Positions 1-5,288 of a stretch of 7,128 bases of DNA are shown one piece after another. Position 1 is the stretch's first letter, and each line of letters opens with the position of its first letter. The translations under genes and the position numbers were made by a program. The stretch lies in assembly GCA_030042375.1 (NCBI GenBank), contig JASHZU010000040.1:1-7128 (forward strand). Direction: 5' to 3'. The notes beneath the pieces are model-generated. The model did not search any database. It saw nothing but the letters and a program-made list of their open reading frames with translations, and was not told the origin of the DNA. Origin of the DNA: Verrucomicrobiia bacterium. GTDB taxonomy: Bacteria > Verrucomicrobiota > Verrucomicrobiae > Limisphaerales > UBA11358.

Positions 1-261
1 CTGTGTGCGGCAGTTAACGACGAAGGACACGGCCTCGGTGAATTTAAAATAAGGGCCTCCATTGAGGGCGGCGAATTTTTGCCCCTCCATTTTGAATTCA
101 ATCGTCATGACAGAGCCGGCCGGTCGGCCACTGGCTTGTGCAGCCGCGTCTGAATAACGAGTGATTTTTAGAATTTTCGATCGTTTGAAGACAGAAGTGT
201 AAAGCTTCACAGCCTGCTCGGCATTGTTGTCAAACCAAAGAAAAGGAGTGATTTTTTGCAT
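1..261 (-). CDS. PhnB-like VOC family protein, N-terminal part (cut by left edge)
   Basis: Eighty-seven codons are visible from an ATG at 261 to the window edge; the C-terminal part is missing. The protein begins MQKITPFLWFDNNAEQAV, followed by an FYxxxF-like helix (LYTSVF), SKILKITRYSD, GSVMTIEFKMEGQKF and ALNGGPYFKFTEAVSF. This pattern is typical of the PhnB-like VOC family (often annotated as 3-demethylubiquinone-9 3-methyltransferase domain). The name is historical: members have the glyoxalase/bleomycin-resistance fold, and most have no proven reaction. The gene starts 25 bases after the stop of another PhnB-like gene on the same strand, so the two are probably co-transcribed. No clear Shine-Dalgarno sequence precedes the ATG. 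The family call is firm; substrate and reaction are unknown. Confidence 0.85.
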   Translation of the reverse strand, partial: MQKITPFLWFDNNAEQAVKLYTSVFKRSKILKITRYSDAAAQASGRPAGSVMTIEFKMEGQKFAALNGGPYFKFTEAVSFVVNCRTQ

Positions 262-286
262 AGCAGGCTGTTGTTATTGATTTTGT

Positions 287-733
287 TCAGGGCCGGGGTT
301 GAGTTTGGACCAAAACCATCCAGCCCACGCCGAAGCGGTCGGCGACCATCCCGAAACGGGGCGAGAAGAACGTTTTGGCCAGGGGCATCCGCACCTGCCC
401 GGCATCGGCCATGGCGTTAAAGACACGTTCGACTTCGGCTTCAGTAGAGAGGCTGATCGAGAGTGAAAAACCCGCAAATGCATTTTTTCCTGAGCAGAGA
501 CCATCGCTCATCATTATCACTGTTTGGCCGATGCGGATTTGCGCATGCATGATTTTGTTTTCGGAGCCGGGGGGCAGATGACTGGGCCCCGACTGCTCCG
601 GGCTTTCTTTATAGCGCATCAGGAACTGCTGTTCCGCGCCGAGGGCTTTTTTATAGAACTCGATGGCTTCTTCGCAACGTCCCTCAAAGAAAAGGTAAGG
701 CTGGACGAGAGCATTATTGTTGGTTGTTTTCAC
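287..733 (-). CDS. PhnB-like VOC family protein
   Basis: A complete 148-residue protein with a GTG start. An in-frame TAG lies just upstream, so an earlier start is excluded, and no ATG follows near the N-terminus. Visible family features are QPYLFFEGRCEEAIEFYKKALGAE (residues 11-34), MHAQIRIGQTVIMMSD (62-77) and a C-terminal block SPRFGMVADRFGVGWMV (124-140). These match the E. coli PhnB-like branch of the VOC superfamily, which are small cytoplasmic proteins with paired beta-alpha-beta-beta-beta units. E. coli PhnB itself has no established catalytic role in phosphonate breakdown, so no reaction is assigned. No Shine-Dalgarno sequence is seen and the predicted transcript start is about 10 bases away, which suggests leaderless or SD-independent initiation. 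It sits third after the sigma factor gene but has its own promoter-like and operator-like sequences. Confidence 0.88.
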   Translation of the reverse strand: MKTTNNNALVQPYLFFEGRCEEAIEFYKKALGAEQQFLMRYKESPEQSGPSHLPPGSENKIMHAQIRIGQTVIMMSDGLCSGKNAFAGFSLSISLSTEAEVERVFNAMADAGQVRMPLAKTFFSPRFGMVADRFGVGWMVLVQTQPRP

Positions 734-737
734 AATA

Positions 738-755
738 TTTAACTAAATGGTTATA
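738..755. promoter_or_regulatory. Operator-like imperfect palindrome (box 1)
   Basis: The core TAACTAAATGGTTA (740-753) has outer arms TAAC and GTTA that are perfectly complementary, with mismatches near the centre. It overlaps the predicted -10 of the PhnB-like gene at 733, where a bound repressor would block transcription. It resembles box 2, whose centre is 44 bases away. Sites of this shape are typical of winged-helix dimers such as ArsR or MarR regulators; this is inference, as no such regulator gene is in the window. Confidence 0.5.
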
Positions 756-779
756 CATCTTACCTCGCCCGGCAAGCAA
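750..779 (-). promoter_or_regulatory. Possible housekeeping (sigma-70 type) promoter for the PhnB-like gene
   Basis: On the minus strand TTGCTT (779-774) is followed after 18 bases by TATAAC (755-750). A start near 743 would leave a leader of only about ten bases before the GTG. The nonamer ATTGCTTGC around the -35 recurs in the predicted promoter of the sigma factor gene. The ECF-type motif found before the two preceding genes is absent here. Confidence 0.4.
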
Positions 780-782
780 TGA

Positions 783-798
783 TTAACTAATTAGTTAA
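783..798. promoter_or_regulatory. Operator-like perfect 16-bp palindrome (box 2)
   Basis: TTAACTAATTAGTTAA is perfectly self-complementary over 16 bases. It overlaps the TAA stop codon of the DGPF gene (797-795) and lies just upstream of the predicted -35 of the PhnB-like gene. The half-site TTAACTAA occurs again in box 1 (739-746). A terminator is unlikely because the sequence is AT-rich and has no loop. A dimeric DNA-binding protein site is the best reading. Confidence 0.55.
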
Positions 799-1211
799 AT
801 TATGGAGCTGGCCGACGCAAGTTCCACGTGTGGAACAGGTTCTCCTGTCGTTGGGCATTGATCCACGATATGCCGGACCTCGACTTTGGCGCCATGAGGC
901 AGACCTGGGCATTCTTTGGCAATGGCGACAGCTTCTTCCATGGTATCCACGCGGAGCAGGAAGTAACCGCCGATGGCTTCCTTGGATTCAGCAAATGGGC
1001 CGTCGGAAATGGTGCGACCATTTTTGCCGGAAACGACCTTGCCTTCGCCATCCAAAGGGTTGCCGCCGATAACCTTGCCCTGTTCGGAGAGCCGTTTGAA
1101 CCAGGCCATCCACTGGCTGGCGACATTTTGCATTTCCTCCGGAGACAGGCATTTAGACCAGTCGTTGCCACGGAAGAGGAACAGATATTTGTTTTTGTTT
1201 TGAGCATTCAT
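795..1211 (-). CDS. YCII/DGPF family protein, likely partner of the ECF42 sigma factor
   Basis: A complete 138-residue protein starting at an ATG. It begins NKYLFLFRGNDW (7-18), has a helix with SPEEMQNVASQWMAWFKRL (23-41), and carries the signature DGPFAESKEAIGGYFLL (70-86) followed by VDTMEEAVAIAKECP (88-102). This is the YCII-related (DGPF) family, a dimeric ferredoxin-like alpha/beta-barrel fold. The biochemical role of the DGPF group is not established. DGPF genes are the hallmark neighbours and targets of ECF42 sigma factors, and one lies upstream here at 1737-3038. A TGTCC-N16-TTCGTC promoter motif precedes the gene, with its -10 ending 45 bases from the ATG. The last 15 or so residues (PVPHVELASASSII) extend past the conserved domain. 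No strong ribosome-binding site is visible. Confidence 0.9.
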   Translation of the reverse strand: MNAQNKNKYLFLFRGNDWSKCLSPEEMQNVASQWMAWFKRLSEQGKVIGGNPLDGEGKVVSGKNGRTISDGPFAESKEAIGGYFLLRVDTMEEAVAIAKECPGLPHGAKVEVRHIVDQCPTTGEPVPHVELASASSII

Positions 1212-1256
1212 AGGTTTGATTTGGTTGTCGGTTATTGTTTTGTTGTTTCAATGGAC

Positions 1257-1283
1257 GACGAATAAGCAGGCGCGTTTGGGACA
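1257..1283 (-). promoter_or_regulatory. Predicted ECF42-type promoter of the DGPF gene
   Basis: On the minus strand TGTCC (1283-1279) begins directly after the stop codon of the upstream VOC gene. It is followed by 16 bases and TTCGTC (1262-1257). The same two blocks with exactly the same 16-base spacer precede the VOC gene at 1664. ECF sigma factors typically read such short -35/-10 pairs, with CGTC as a common ECF -10. From memory, ECF42 promoters have a TGTC-type -35. Transcription would start near 1250, about 40 bases before the ATG. Confidence 0.65.
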
Positions 1284-1664
1284 TCATTTGGCTTTGGGAT
1301 TCATTTCCCAGATGGCGAAGGTATTGTTTTCCGTGTCATTGCAGATGGCGAAATAGCCCATCCCGGGCACGGCCGTTTTAGGTTTGCAGATGCTGCCGCC
1401 GAGTTTTTCGATTTTGGCGGCAAATTTGGTGATGGAAGGTACGCTGACGTAACTGGTAATGTTTTGGGCCGGATGCATGCGTTTTAAAATGCCACCGTCG
1501 GGCGAAGCATCCGGACCGCCGGTGTCCATGTGGAAGTATTCTTCCAGATGGGGCATCGGATTAATTTTCCAGCCGAATAATTTGCTGTAGAAGGTTTTGG
1601 CGCGGGCCGTGTCGTCCGCGGGAATTTCGAACCAGACAATGCCGGGTGATGCTTTTTTACTCAT
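1284..1664 (-). CDS. Single-domain VOC (glyoxalase/bleomycin-resistance fold) protein
   Basis: A complete 126-residue protein. The N-terminal signature IVWFEIPADDTARAKTFYSKLFGW (9-32) is typical of VOC proteins, and the end reads GYFAICNDTENNTFAIWE (103-120), with the common closing FxIWE strand. In between lie GGILKR (57-62) and SYVSVPSITKFAAKIEKLGG (71-90), the second beta-alpha unit. Acidic residues E13 and E120 lie where VOC enzymes often place metal ligands, but no catalytic assignment can be made from this. Members act as monomers or dimers in the cytoplasm on very varied substrates. The ATG has a clear AAGGA five bases upstream. The gene follows the sigma factor gene after 72 bases, and that gap holds a predicted ECF42-type promoter and an inverted repeat. 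It is distinct from the two PhnB-like proteins further downstream. Confidence 0.88.
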   Translation of the reverse strand: MSKKASPGIVWFEIPADDTARAKTFYSKLFGWKINPMPHLEEYFHMDTGGPDASPDGGILKRMHPAQNITSYVSVPSITKFAAKIEKLGGSICKPKTAVPGMGYFAICNDTENNTFAIWEMNPKAK

Positions 1665-1669
1665 ATTTT

Positions 1670-1674
1670 TCCTT
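1670..1674 (-). promoter_or_regulatory. Ribosome-binding site of the VOC gene
   Basis: AAGGA stands five bases before the ATG at 1664. It is one of the few good Shine-Dalgarno sequences in the window and supports the chosen start. Confidence 0.75.
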
Positions 1675-1690
1675 GGTTAAAGTTTTATTA

Positions 1691-1717
1691 TCGTTCGTTC
1701 ATGGATATGACGAACGA
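1691..1717. repeat. Inverted repeat overlapping the VOC promoter
   Basis: On the plus strand TCGTTCGTTCAT (1691-1702) faces ATGACGAACGA (1707-1717) across a four-base GGAT loop. This gives an 11-bp stem with one bulged T. The right arm contains the predicted -10 (GACGAA on plus, 1709-1714), and the left arm falls around and just after the predicted transcription start. No U-run follows in either direction, so it is not an intrinsic terminator. It may be an operator, or its left arm may form leader structure. Confidence 0.6.
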
Positions 1718-1735
1718 CCGGCACGATTCAGGACA
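1709..1735 (-). promoter_or_regulatory. Predicted ECF42-type promoter of the VOC gene
   Basis: On the minus strand TGTCC (1735-1731) is followed by 16 bases and TTCGTC (1714-1709). The match to the site before the DGPF gene is identical in both blocks and in spacing, and the distance from the -10 to the ATG differs by only one base (44 versus 45). The -35 begins one base after the sigma factor stop codon. This suggests that the sigma factor activates the genes downstream of its own, but not its own promoter, which lacks the motif. Confidence 0.65.
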
Positions 1736-1736
1736 A

Positions 1737-3038
1737 TTATAAGAGGACTTTTTCGCGATTTTGTCGGCAGGATTCAAGTCGTTTGGCGAGAAACACTTGT
1801 TCGGATTTAATTTCAGCCAGTTGAAGGGCTTTTTTAAAATGCCCGGCGGCCGTGCCGGAATGATTTAATCGCGATTCGAATTCTCCGAGTACGGCGTGGA
1901 GGAGATAATAGGAGCCAAGAGATTTGAGGTTCTTGATGGCCGAGACGGCTTCAATACCAGCCTGAGGACCGTGGACTTCGGCGATGGCCACGGCGCGATT
2001 TAAGGCGATGATGGCGGAGCCATCAAACTTCATCAGGAGGTCATATAGCGCGAGGATTTGCCGCCAGTCGGTGGAAGCATAGTCCCTGGCCGCACAATGG
2101 CATGAGGCGATGCCAGCCTGGATGTGATATTCGGTGATTTCGTTGCCTGCGGCCGATTGTTTGAAGTGGAACATAGCGCGCGCAATCATCGGCTGGTTCC
2201 AGCGCGCGCGATCCTGTTCCTGAAGGCGCAGGAGATTGCCCTCACTGTCCATGCGCGAGGGAATGCGCGCGGCGTTAAAGAGCATCAACGCGAGCAGGGC
2301 GTGAACGGAGGGCCGATTTCCAGCGGGATGTTGCACCAAAAGTCCGGTCAGTCTTATCGCTTCGGAACAAATGTCTTCTCGAATGAGTTTCTCGCCGGTC
2401 GACGCTTTGTAGCCTTCGTTGAAAAGGAGATAGAGAGATTGCAGCACGCCACTCAATCGCCGCGACAATTCTTCCCCGGCGGGAATTTCAAAAGGAATCC
2501 GGGCTTCGCGAATTTTTTGGCGGGCGCGGGTCAAGCGCTTGGCAATGGCAGCTTCAGTGGTGAGAAAGGCATAGCCGATTTCTTTTGGGCTGAAGCCGCC
2601 AAGGGTTTTTAGCGCAAGGGCGACTTGTGCCTCCGCCGGAATCGCGGGATGGCAGCAGACGAACATTAGGCGCAGGCGGTCGTCGGCGATTTCCTGCTCA
2701 GAAAAGACGGGGCCATCCAGCTGGGAACTTTCAATCAAGCGGATGATTTCGGGTTCTTTATCGCGGAAAACTTTTTCACGGCGCACGACATCCAGGGCGA
2801 GGTTTCGAGACGTACGCATAATCCACGCCGAGGGATTTTCCGGAACGCCGTAGAAGGGCCAGGTTTGCAATGCCCGGGCGAGGGCCTCCTGCACGACATC
2901 TTCAGCAAGAGTGAGATGATCAAGACCGAAAATGCCGGTTAAGATGGCGACCATTTTGCCGGCTTCATGCCGGAAAAGATGCTCGACCACGTGAGAGACT
3001 TCAGGTGGCCTGTCATTCTTGGTGTCGGGATGCTCCAT
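1737..3038 (-). CDS. ECF42-type RNA polymerase sigma factor with C-terminal TPR-like extension
   Basis: A complete 433-residue protein, about twice the length of a simple ECF sigma factor. Region 2 lies at about residues 17-90, with DVVQEALARALQTW (47-60) and the RNLALDVVRR helix (78-87). Region 4 lies at about 118-180, with DDRLRLMFVCCHPAIP (119-134), TLGGFSPKEIGYAFLTTEAA (145-164) and KRLTRARQKIREARIPFE (167-184). A conserved block follows (LYLLFNEGY 202-210, REDICSEAIRL 220-230, LLALMLFNAAR 248-258, QDRARWNQPMI 275-285), which is the DUF6596-type extension of the ECF42 group. The C-terminus (about 325-412) has TPR-like helices including ALNRAVAIAEVHGPQAG. In this group the extension is reported to be needed for activity, and no classical anti-sigma factor is linked; none is visible here. 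The ATG has AAGAGG six bases upstream. Its likely targets are the VOC and DGPF genes directly downstream. The stimulus is unknown. Confidence 0.95.
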   Translation of the reverse strand: MEHPDTKNDRPPEVSHVVEHLFRHEAGKMVAILTGIFGLDHLTLAEDVVQEALARALQTWPFYGVPENPSAWIMRTSRNLALDVVRREKVFRDKEPEIIRLIESSQLDGPVFSEQEIADDRLRLMFVCCHPAIPAEAQVALALKTLGGFSPKEIGYAFLTTEAAIAKRLTRARQKIREARIPFEIPAGEELSRRLSGVLQSLYLLFNEGYKASTGEKLIREDICSEAIRLTGLLVQHPAGNRPSVHALLALMLFNAARIPSRMDSEGNLLRLQEQDRARWNQPMIARAMFHFKQSAAGNEITEYHIQAGIASCHCAARDYASTDWRQILALYDLLMKFDGSAIIALNRAVAIAEVHGPQAGIEAVSAIKNLKSLGSYYLLHAVLGEFESRLNHSGTAAGHFKKALQLAEIKSEQVFLAKRLESCRQNREKVLL

Positions 3039-3044
3039 ACTAAA

Positions 3045-3050
3045 CCTCTT
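3045..3050 (-). promoter_or_regulatory. Ribosome-binding site of the sigma factor gene
   Basis: AAGAGG stands six bases before the ATG at 3038 and fixes this start. Confidence 0.7.
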
Positions 3051-3062
3051 GGTTATCCTTTG

Positions 3063-3090
3063 ACTATATCGCGGGCATGCGAAGACGCAA
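3063..3090 (-). promoter_or_regulatory. Possible housekeeping promoter of the sigma factor gene
   Basis: On the minus strand TTGCGT (3090-3085) and TATAGT (3068-3063) are separated by 16 bases, giving a start near 3056 and a leader of about 18 bases with a good ribosome-binding site. No TGTCC-N16-TTCGTC motif is present in the 106-base gap, so the sigma factor does not appear to be autoregulated through that motif. Read-through from mtnP is also possible, as no terminator is seen between them. Confidence 0.45.
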
Positions 3091-3117
3091 GCAATACCGT
3101 GAACATCACGTTTGCGT
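3085..3117. repeat. Nested inverted repeats upstream of the sigma factor gene
   Basis: CGTGAACATCACG (3098-3110) is a perfect 5-bp stem with a 3-base loop. It is flanked by ACGCAA (3085-3090) and TTGCGT (3112-3117), which are complementary to each other but asymmetrically spaced. The left arm coincides with the predicted -35. No U-run follows, so it is not a convincing terminator for mtnP. It may be an operator or chance. Confidence 0.3.
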
Positions 3118-3144
3118 GTTGCGCCAAGAATTGAAAAGCGGGGC

Positions 3145-4005
3145 TTAGAGGTATTTCCCGATAATAGGCCTCAGAGCAGTAACGGTTTTCTTCGGCCAGA
3201 ATTTTTTATCGGTCATGATGGCCGTTTTGAGGGCAGAATGACATGGCCAGTTGGGTTCGGCAGGGATTTTTGAAATGGCAGCCGCGACAACTTTTTTGCC
3301 CATGTCAGCGTTACGATGGAGGTTGGCAATAATCATTTCCAGGGTGACGTGCTCATCTTCCTTCCAGCAATCGTAATCAGTGGACATAGCGAGGGTGGCG
3401 TAGGCGATTTCGGCTTCGCGGGCACATTTGGCTTCGCCGAGGTTGGTCATGCCGATGACGTCGTAGCCCGCGCGATGGTTGGTGAGCGATTCGGCGCGGG
3501 TGCTGAAAGCGGGGCCTTCCATGCAAACGTAAGTGCCGCCGTTGTGGGCAGTGGCGCCGCATTCGCGGGCGGTTTGCAGGAGAATCTTGCGCAGCTCTTC
3601 GCAAACGGGGTGGGCAAAGGCAACGTGCGCGACAATGCCGCGGCCAAAAAAGGTATGGTTGAGGGACTGCTTGGTGCGGTCGAGAAATTGATCAATCAAG
3701 ATAATGTGGCACGGCTGATATTTTTCCTGGAGGGAGCCGACAGCGCTCACGCTGAGAATCCATTGCACGCCAAGCTTTTTCATGGCCCAGATATTGGCGC
3801 GATGGTTGAGTTCACTCGGCAAAATCCGATGACCGCGCCCGTGACGCGCGAGAAAGACGACGTCGCGCCCAGCGAGTTTACCGGAAAGAAAATCGTCCGA
3901 GGGTGGTCCGAAGGGAGTTTTAACTTTGACCCATTTTTGATTGGTAAAGCCGTCGATGTTATAAAGGCCAGTGCCGCCGATGATGCCGATGCGATGTTTT
4001 GCCAC
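3145..4005 (-). CDS. mtnP: S-methyl-5'-thioadenosine phosphorylase
   Basis: This enzyme cleaves methylthioadenosine with phosphate to adenine and 5-methylthioribose-1-phosphate, recycling the by-product of polyamine synthesis and other S-adenosylmethionine reactions. The 286-residue length is normal for the family. Visible features are the N-terminal phosphate loop GIIGGTGLY (7-15, with T12), ARHGRGH (53-59, with R54 and H55), SVSAVGSL (85-92), MEGPAFSTRAES (162-173), GMTN (185-188) and STDYDCW (208-214). The pair D210 and D212 matches the purine-binding aspartates of MTA phosphorylases rather than the asparagine of inosine/guanosine phosphorylases. DCW and the lack of purine-nucleoside-phosphorylase signatures favour MTAP over a generic PNP. 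Translation starts at a GTG directly before the first beta strand, with no obvious Shine-Dalgarno. No other methionine-salvage gene is nearby. It is divergent from lpxK and lies 106 bases upstream of the sigma factor gene. Confidence 0.95.
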   Translation of the reverse strand: MAKHRIGIIGGTGLYNIDGFTNQKWVKVKTPFGPPSDDFLSGKLAGRDVVFLARHGRGHRILPSELNHRANIWAMKKLGVQWILSVSAVGSLQEKYQPCHIILIDQFLDRTKQSLNHTFFGRGIVAHVAFAHPVCEELRKILLQTARECGATAHNGGTYVCMEGPAFSTRAESLTNHRAGYDVIGMTNLGEAKCAREAEIAYATLAMSTDYDCWKEDEHVTLEMIIANLHRNADMGKKVVAAAISKIPAEPNWPCHSALKTAIMTDKKFWPKKTVTALRPIIGKYL

Positions 4006-4092
4006 GGCGACTGTGTAGCCGCAAACGGCGCGAAAGGCACGAAAAAAATGTTAAATTGCCCGGATTAACGCCGCTTGGCACAATTGGGGGCG
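4006..4092. other. Divergent intergenic region between mtnP and lpxK
   Basis: These 87 bases must hold the start signals of both divergent units, but I find no convincing -35/-10 pair for either. A small GCCG/CGGC hairpin (4018-4029) lies in the mtnP leader and an A-run (4043-4049) lies near the middle. TTGCCC (4056-4061) with CACAAT (4079-4084) at 17 bases is a weak candidate for lpxK only. Confidence 0.4.
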
Positions 4093-5265
4093 ATGCGCGA
4101 AACATTTCAGACCTGGTGGGAAAATCTCGAAACTTTTGGCCTGGAAGTGATTTCCGGGGAAAGAAACGATTTCAAAGCCAAAGTCACCCGCGTTTTATTG
4201 TTCTTCTTTTCAAAACTGTTTCATGCGGCGATAAATATTCGCCAATGGCTTTACAATGTCCGCATCCTGCGGGACAAGACGCTGGGAGTGCAGGTGATTG
4301 CGGTGGGAAATTTGACGGTGGGGGGAACGGGAAAAACGCCGGTGGTGGAAAAATTTGCGCGGGAGCTGCGCGACGCCGGGCGAAACGTGGCAATCCTCTC
4401 GCGCGGTTATCGTTCAAAACCAAAACCATTTCACGAACGGCTGCTGAACAAAATTCTCTTTCGGGATGACCAGACGCCGCCGCGCATTGTGTCGGACGGA
4501 AAATCGCTTTTGCTGGATTCGGAAATGGCAGGCGATGAGCCGTACATGCTCGCGTCCAACCTGCGCGACGTGGTGGTGCTGGTGGACAAGGACCGCGTGA
4601 AAAGCGGGCGCTATGCGATTGAAAAATTCGGCTGCGATACGCTGCTGTTGGACGACGGCTATCAATACTGGGAGTTGCGGGGGCGCCGGCACGACGTGGT
4701 TTTGGTGGACCGGCAGCAGCCGTTTGGCAATGAGCATTTGTTGCCGCGCGGGACATTGCGCGAGCCACCGTCGCACCTGTCGCGCGCGCAAACGATTTTT
4801 ATCACGAAAAGCGACGGGAAAACGGCGGAGCTGCGCGAGCGTATCGCCAAATTAAACCCGGAAGCGGCGGTCATCGAGTGCGTGCATCATCCGCTTTACC
4901 TGGAGGACCTTTTTACGGGGGAGCGGAAGACCCTGGATTTGTTGCGCGGGAAGAAGGTGGCGTCCTTGAGCGGGATTGCACAACCAGAAAGTTTCGAACA
5001 CAGCCTGGTTTCGCTGGGCGCAGAACTGGTTTATGCCAAGCGTTTTGCCGACCATCACCGGTTCACCCAACAGGAAGTTTTAAACGCCATCAATCGCGGG
5101 AAAAAGCGGCAGGCAGAGGTGATTATCACAACACAGAAGGACGCGGTGCGCTTTCCGAAAATTGACCGGCGCGACCTGCCGATTTATTTCATGCGCGTGG
5201 AAATCAAGATTGTGAGCGGCGCAAACGACTTTCAGGATTGCGTCCGGAAAATTTGTTTCAAATGA
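4093..5265 (+). CDS. lpxK: Tetraacyldisaccharide 4'-kinase (lipid A 4'-kinase)
   Basis: LpxK uses ATP to phosphorylate the 4' position of the lipid A disaccharide precursor at the cytoplasmic face of the inner membrane. The 390-residue protein has a hydrophobic N-terminal stretch ([17 protein letters not shown], 31-47) that fits membrane association. It then shows the P-loop [13 protein letters not shown] (71-83), SRGYRSK (103-109), GDEP (147-150), the [12 protein letters not shown] block (184-195), [10 protein letters not shown] (216-225) and the DHHRFT motif (320-325). Residues of about 109-147 are some 20 longer than the matching part of E. coli LpxK, and the N-terminal lead is also longer. 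The reading frame stays open upstream to TTG codons at 4075 and 4084. I chose the ATG at 4093 because it is the first ATG and follows a G-rich run (GGGGG, 4086-4090), though the spacing is too short for a classical Shine-Dalgarno. It is first in the lipid A/core operon. Confidence 0.95.
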   Translation: MRETFQTWWENLETFGLEVISGERNDFKAKVTRVLLFFFSKLFHAAINIRQWLYNVRILRDKTLGVQVIAVGNLTVGGTGKTPVVEKFARELRDAGRNVAILSRGYRSKPKPFHERLLNKILFRDDQTPPRIVSDGKSLLLDSEMAGDEPYMLASNLRDVVVLVDKDRVKSGRYAIEKFGCDTLLLDDGYQYWELRGRRHDVVLVDRQQPFGNEHLLPRGTLREPPSHLSRAQTIFITKSDGKTAELRERIAKLNPEAAVIECVHHPLYLEDLFTGERKTLDLLRGKKVASLSGIAQPESFEHSLVSLGAELVYAKRFADHHRFTQQEVLNAINRGKKRQAEVIITTQKDAVRFPKIDRRDLPIYFMRVEIKIVSGANDFQDCVRKICFK

Positions 5266-5288
5266 TGCTCTAACAGTCCGGCTTTGAA

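Noticed and set aside
2175..2210. Two GCGCGCGC stretches in the sigma factor gene
   Set aside because: They encode Arg/Ala residues of the protein (RAR and ARA) and are explained by codon choice.
2124..2612. A 162-codon open frame on the plus strand
   Set aside because: It is antisense to the sigma factor gene, which is strongly supported by conserved motifs throughout.
3039..3144. Intrinsic terminator after mtnP
   Set aside because: The only good stem (3098-3110) is short and not followed by a U-run on the minus strand.
4018..4029. GCCGCAAACGGC hairpin in the mtnP leader
   Set aside because: The stem is only four base pairs with no U-run or anti-Shine-Dalgarno pairing, so neither a terminator nor a riboswitch can be supported.
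3316..4068. A 250-codon open frame on the plus strand
   Set aside because: It lies antisense over mtnP, whose protein has all family motifs. The plus-strand translation shows no recognisable domain and is a codon-bias shadow.
4075..4092. TTGGCAC resembling a sigma-54 -24 element before lpxK
   Set aside because: No TTGC-type -12 element follows at the right distance, and the site is so close to the start codon that transcription would begin inside the gene.
4184..4768. A 194-codon open frame on the minus strand
   Set aside because: It is antisense to the P-loop half of lpxK, and its Pro/Ala/Arg-rich composition is typical of a shadow frame in GC-rich coding DNA.
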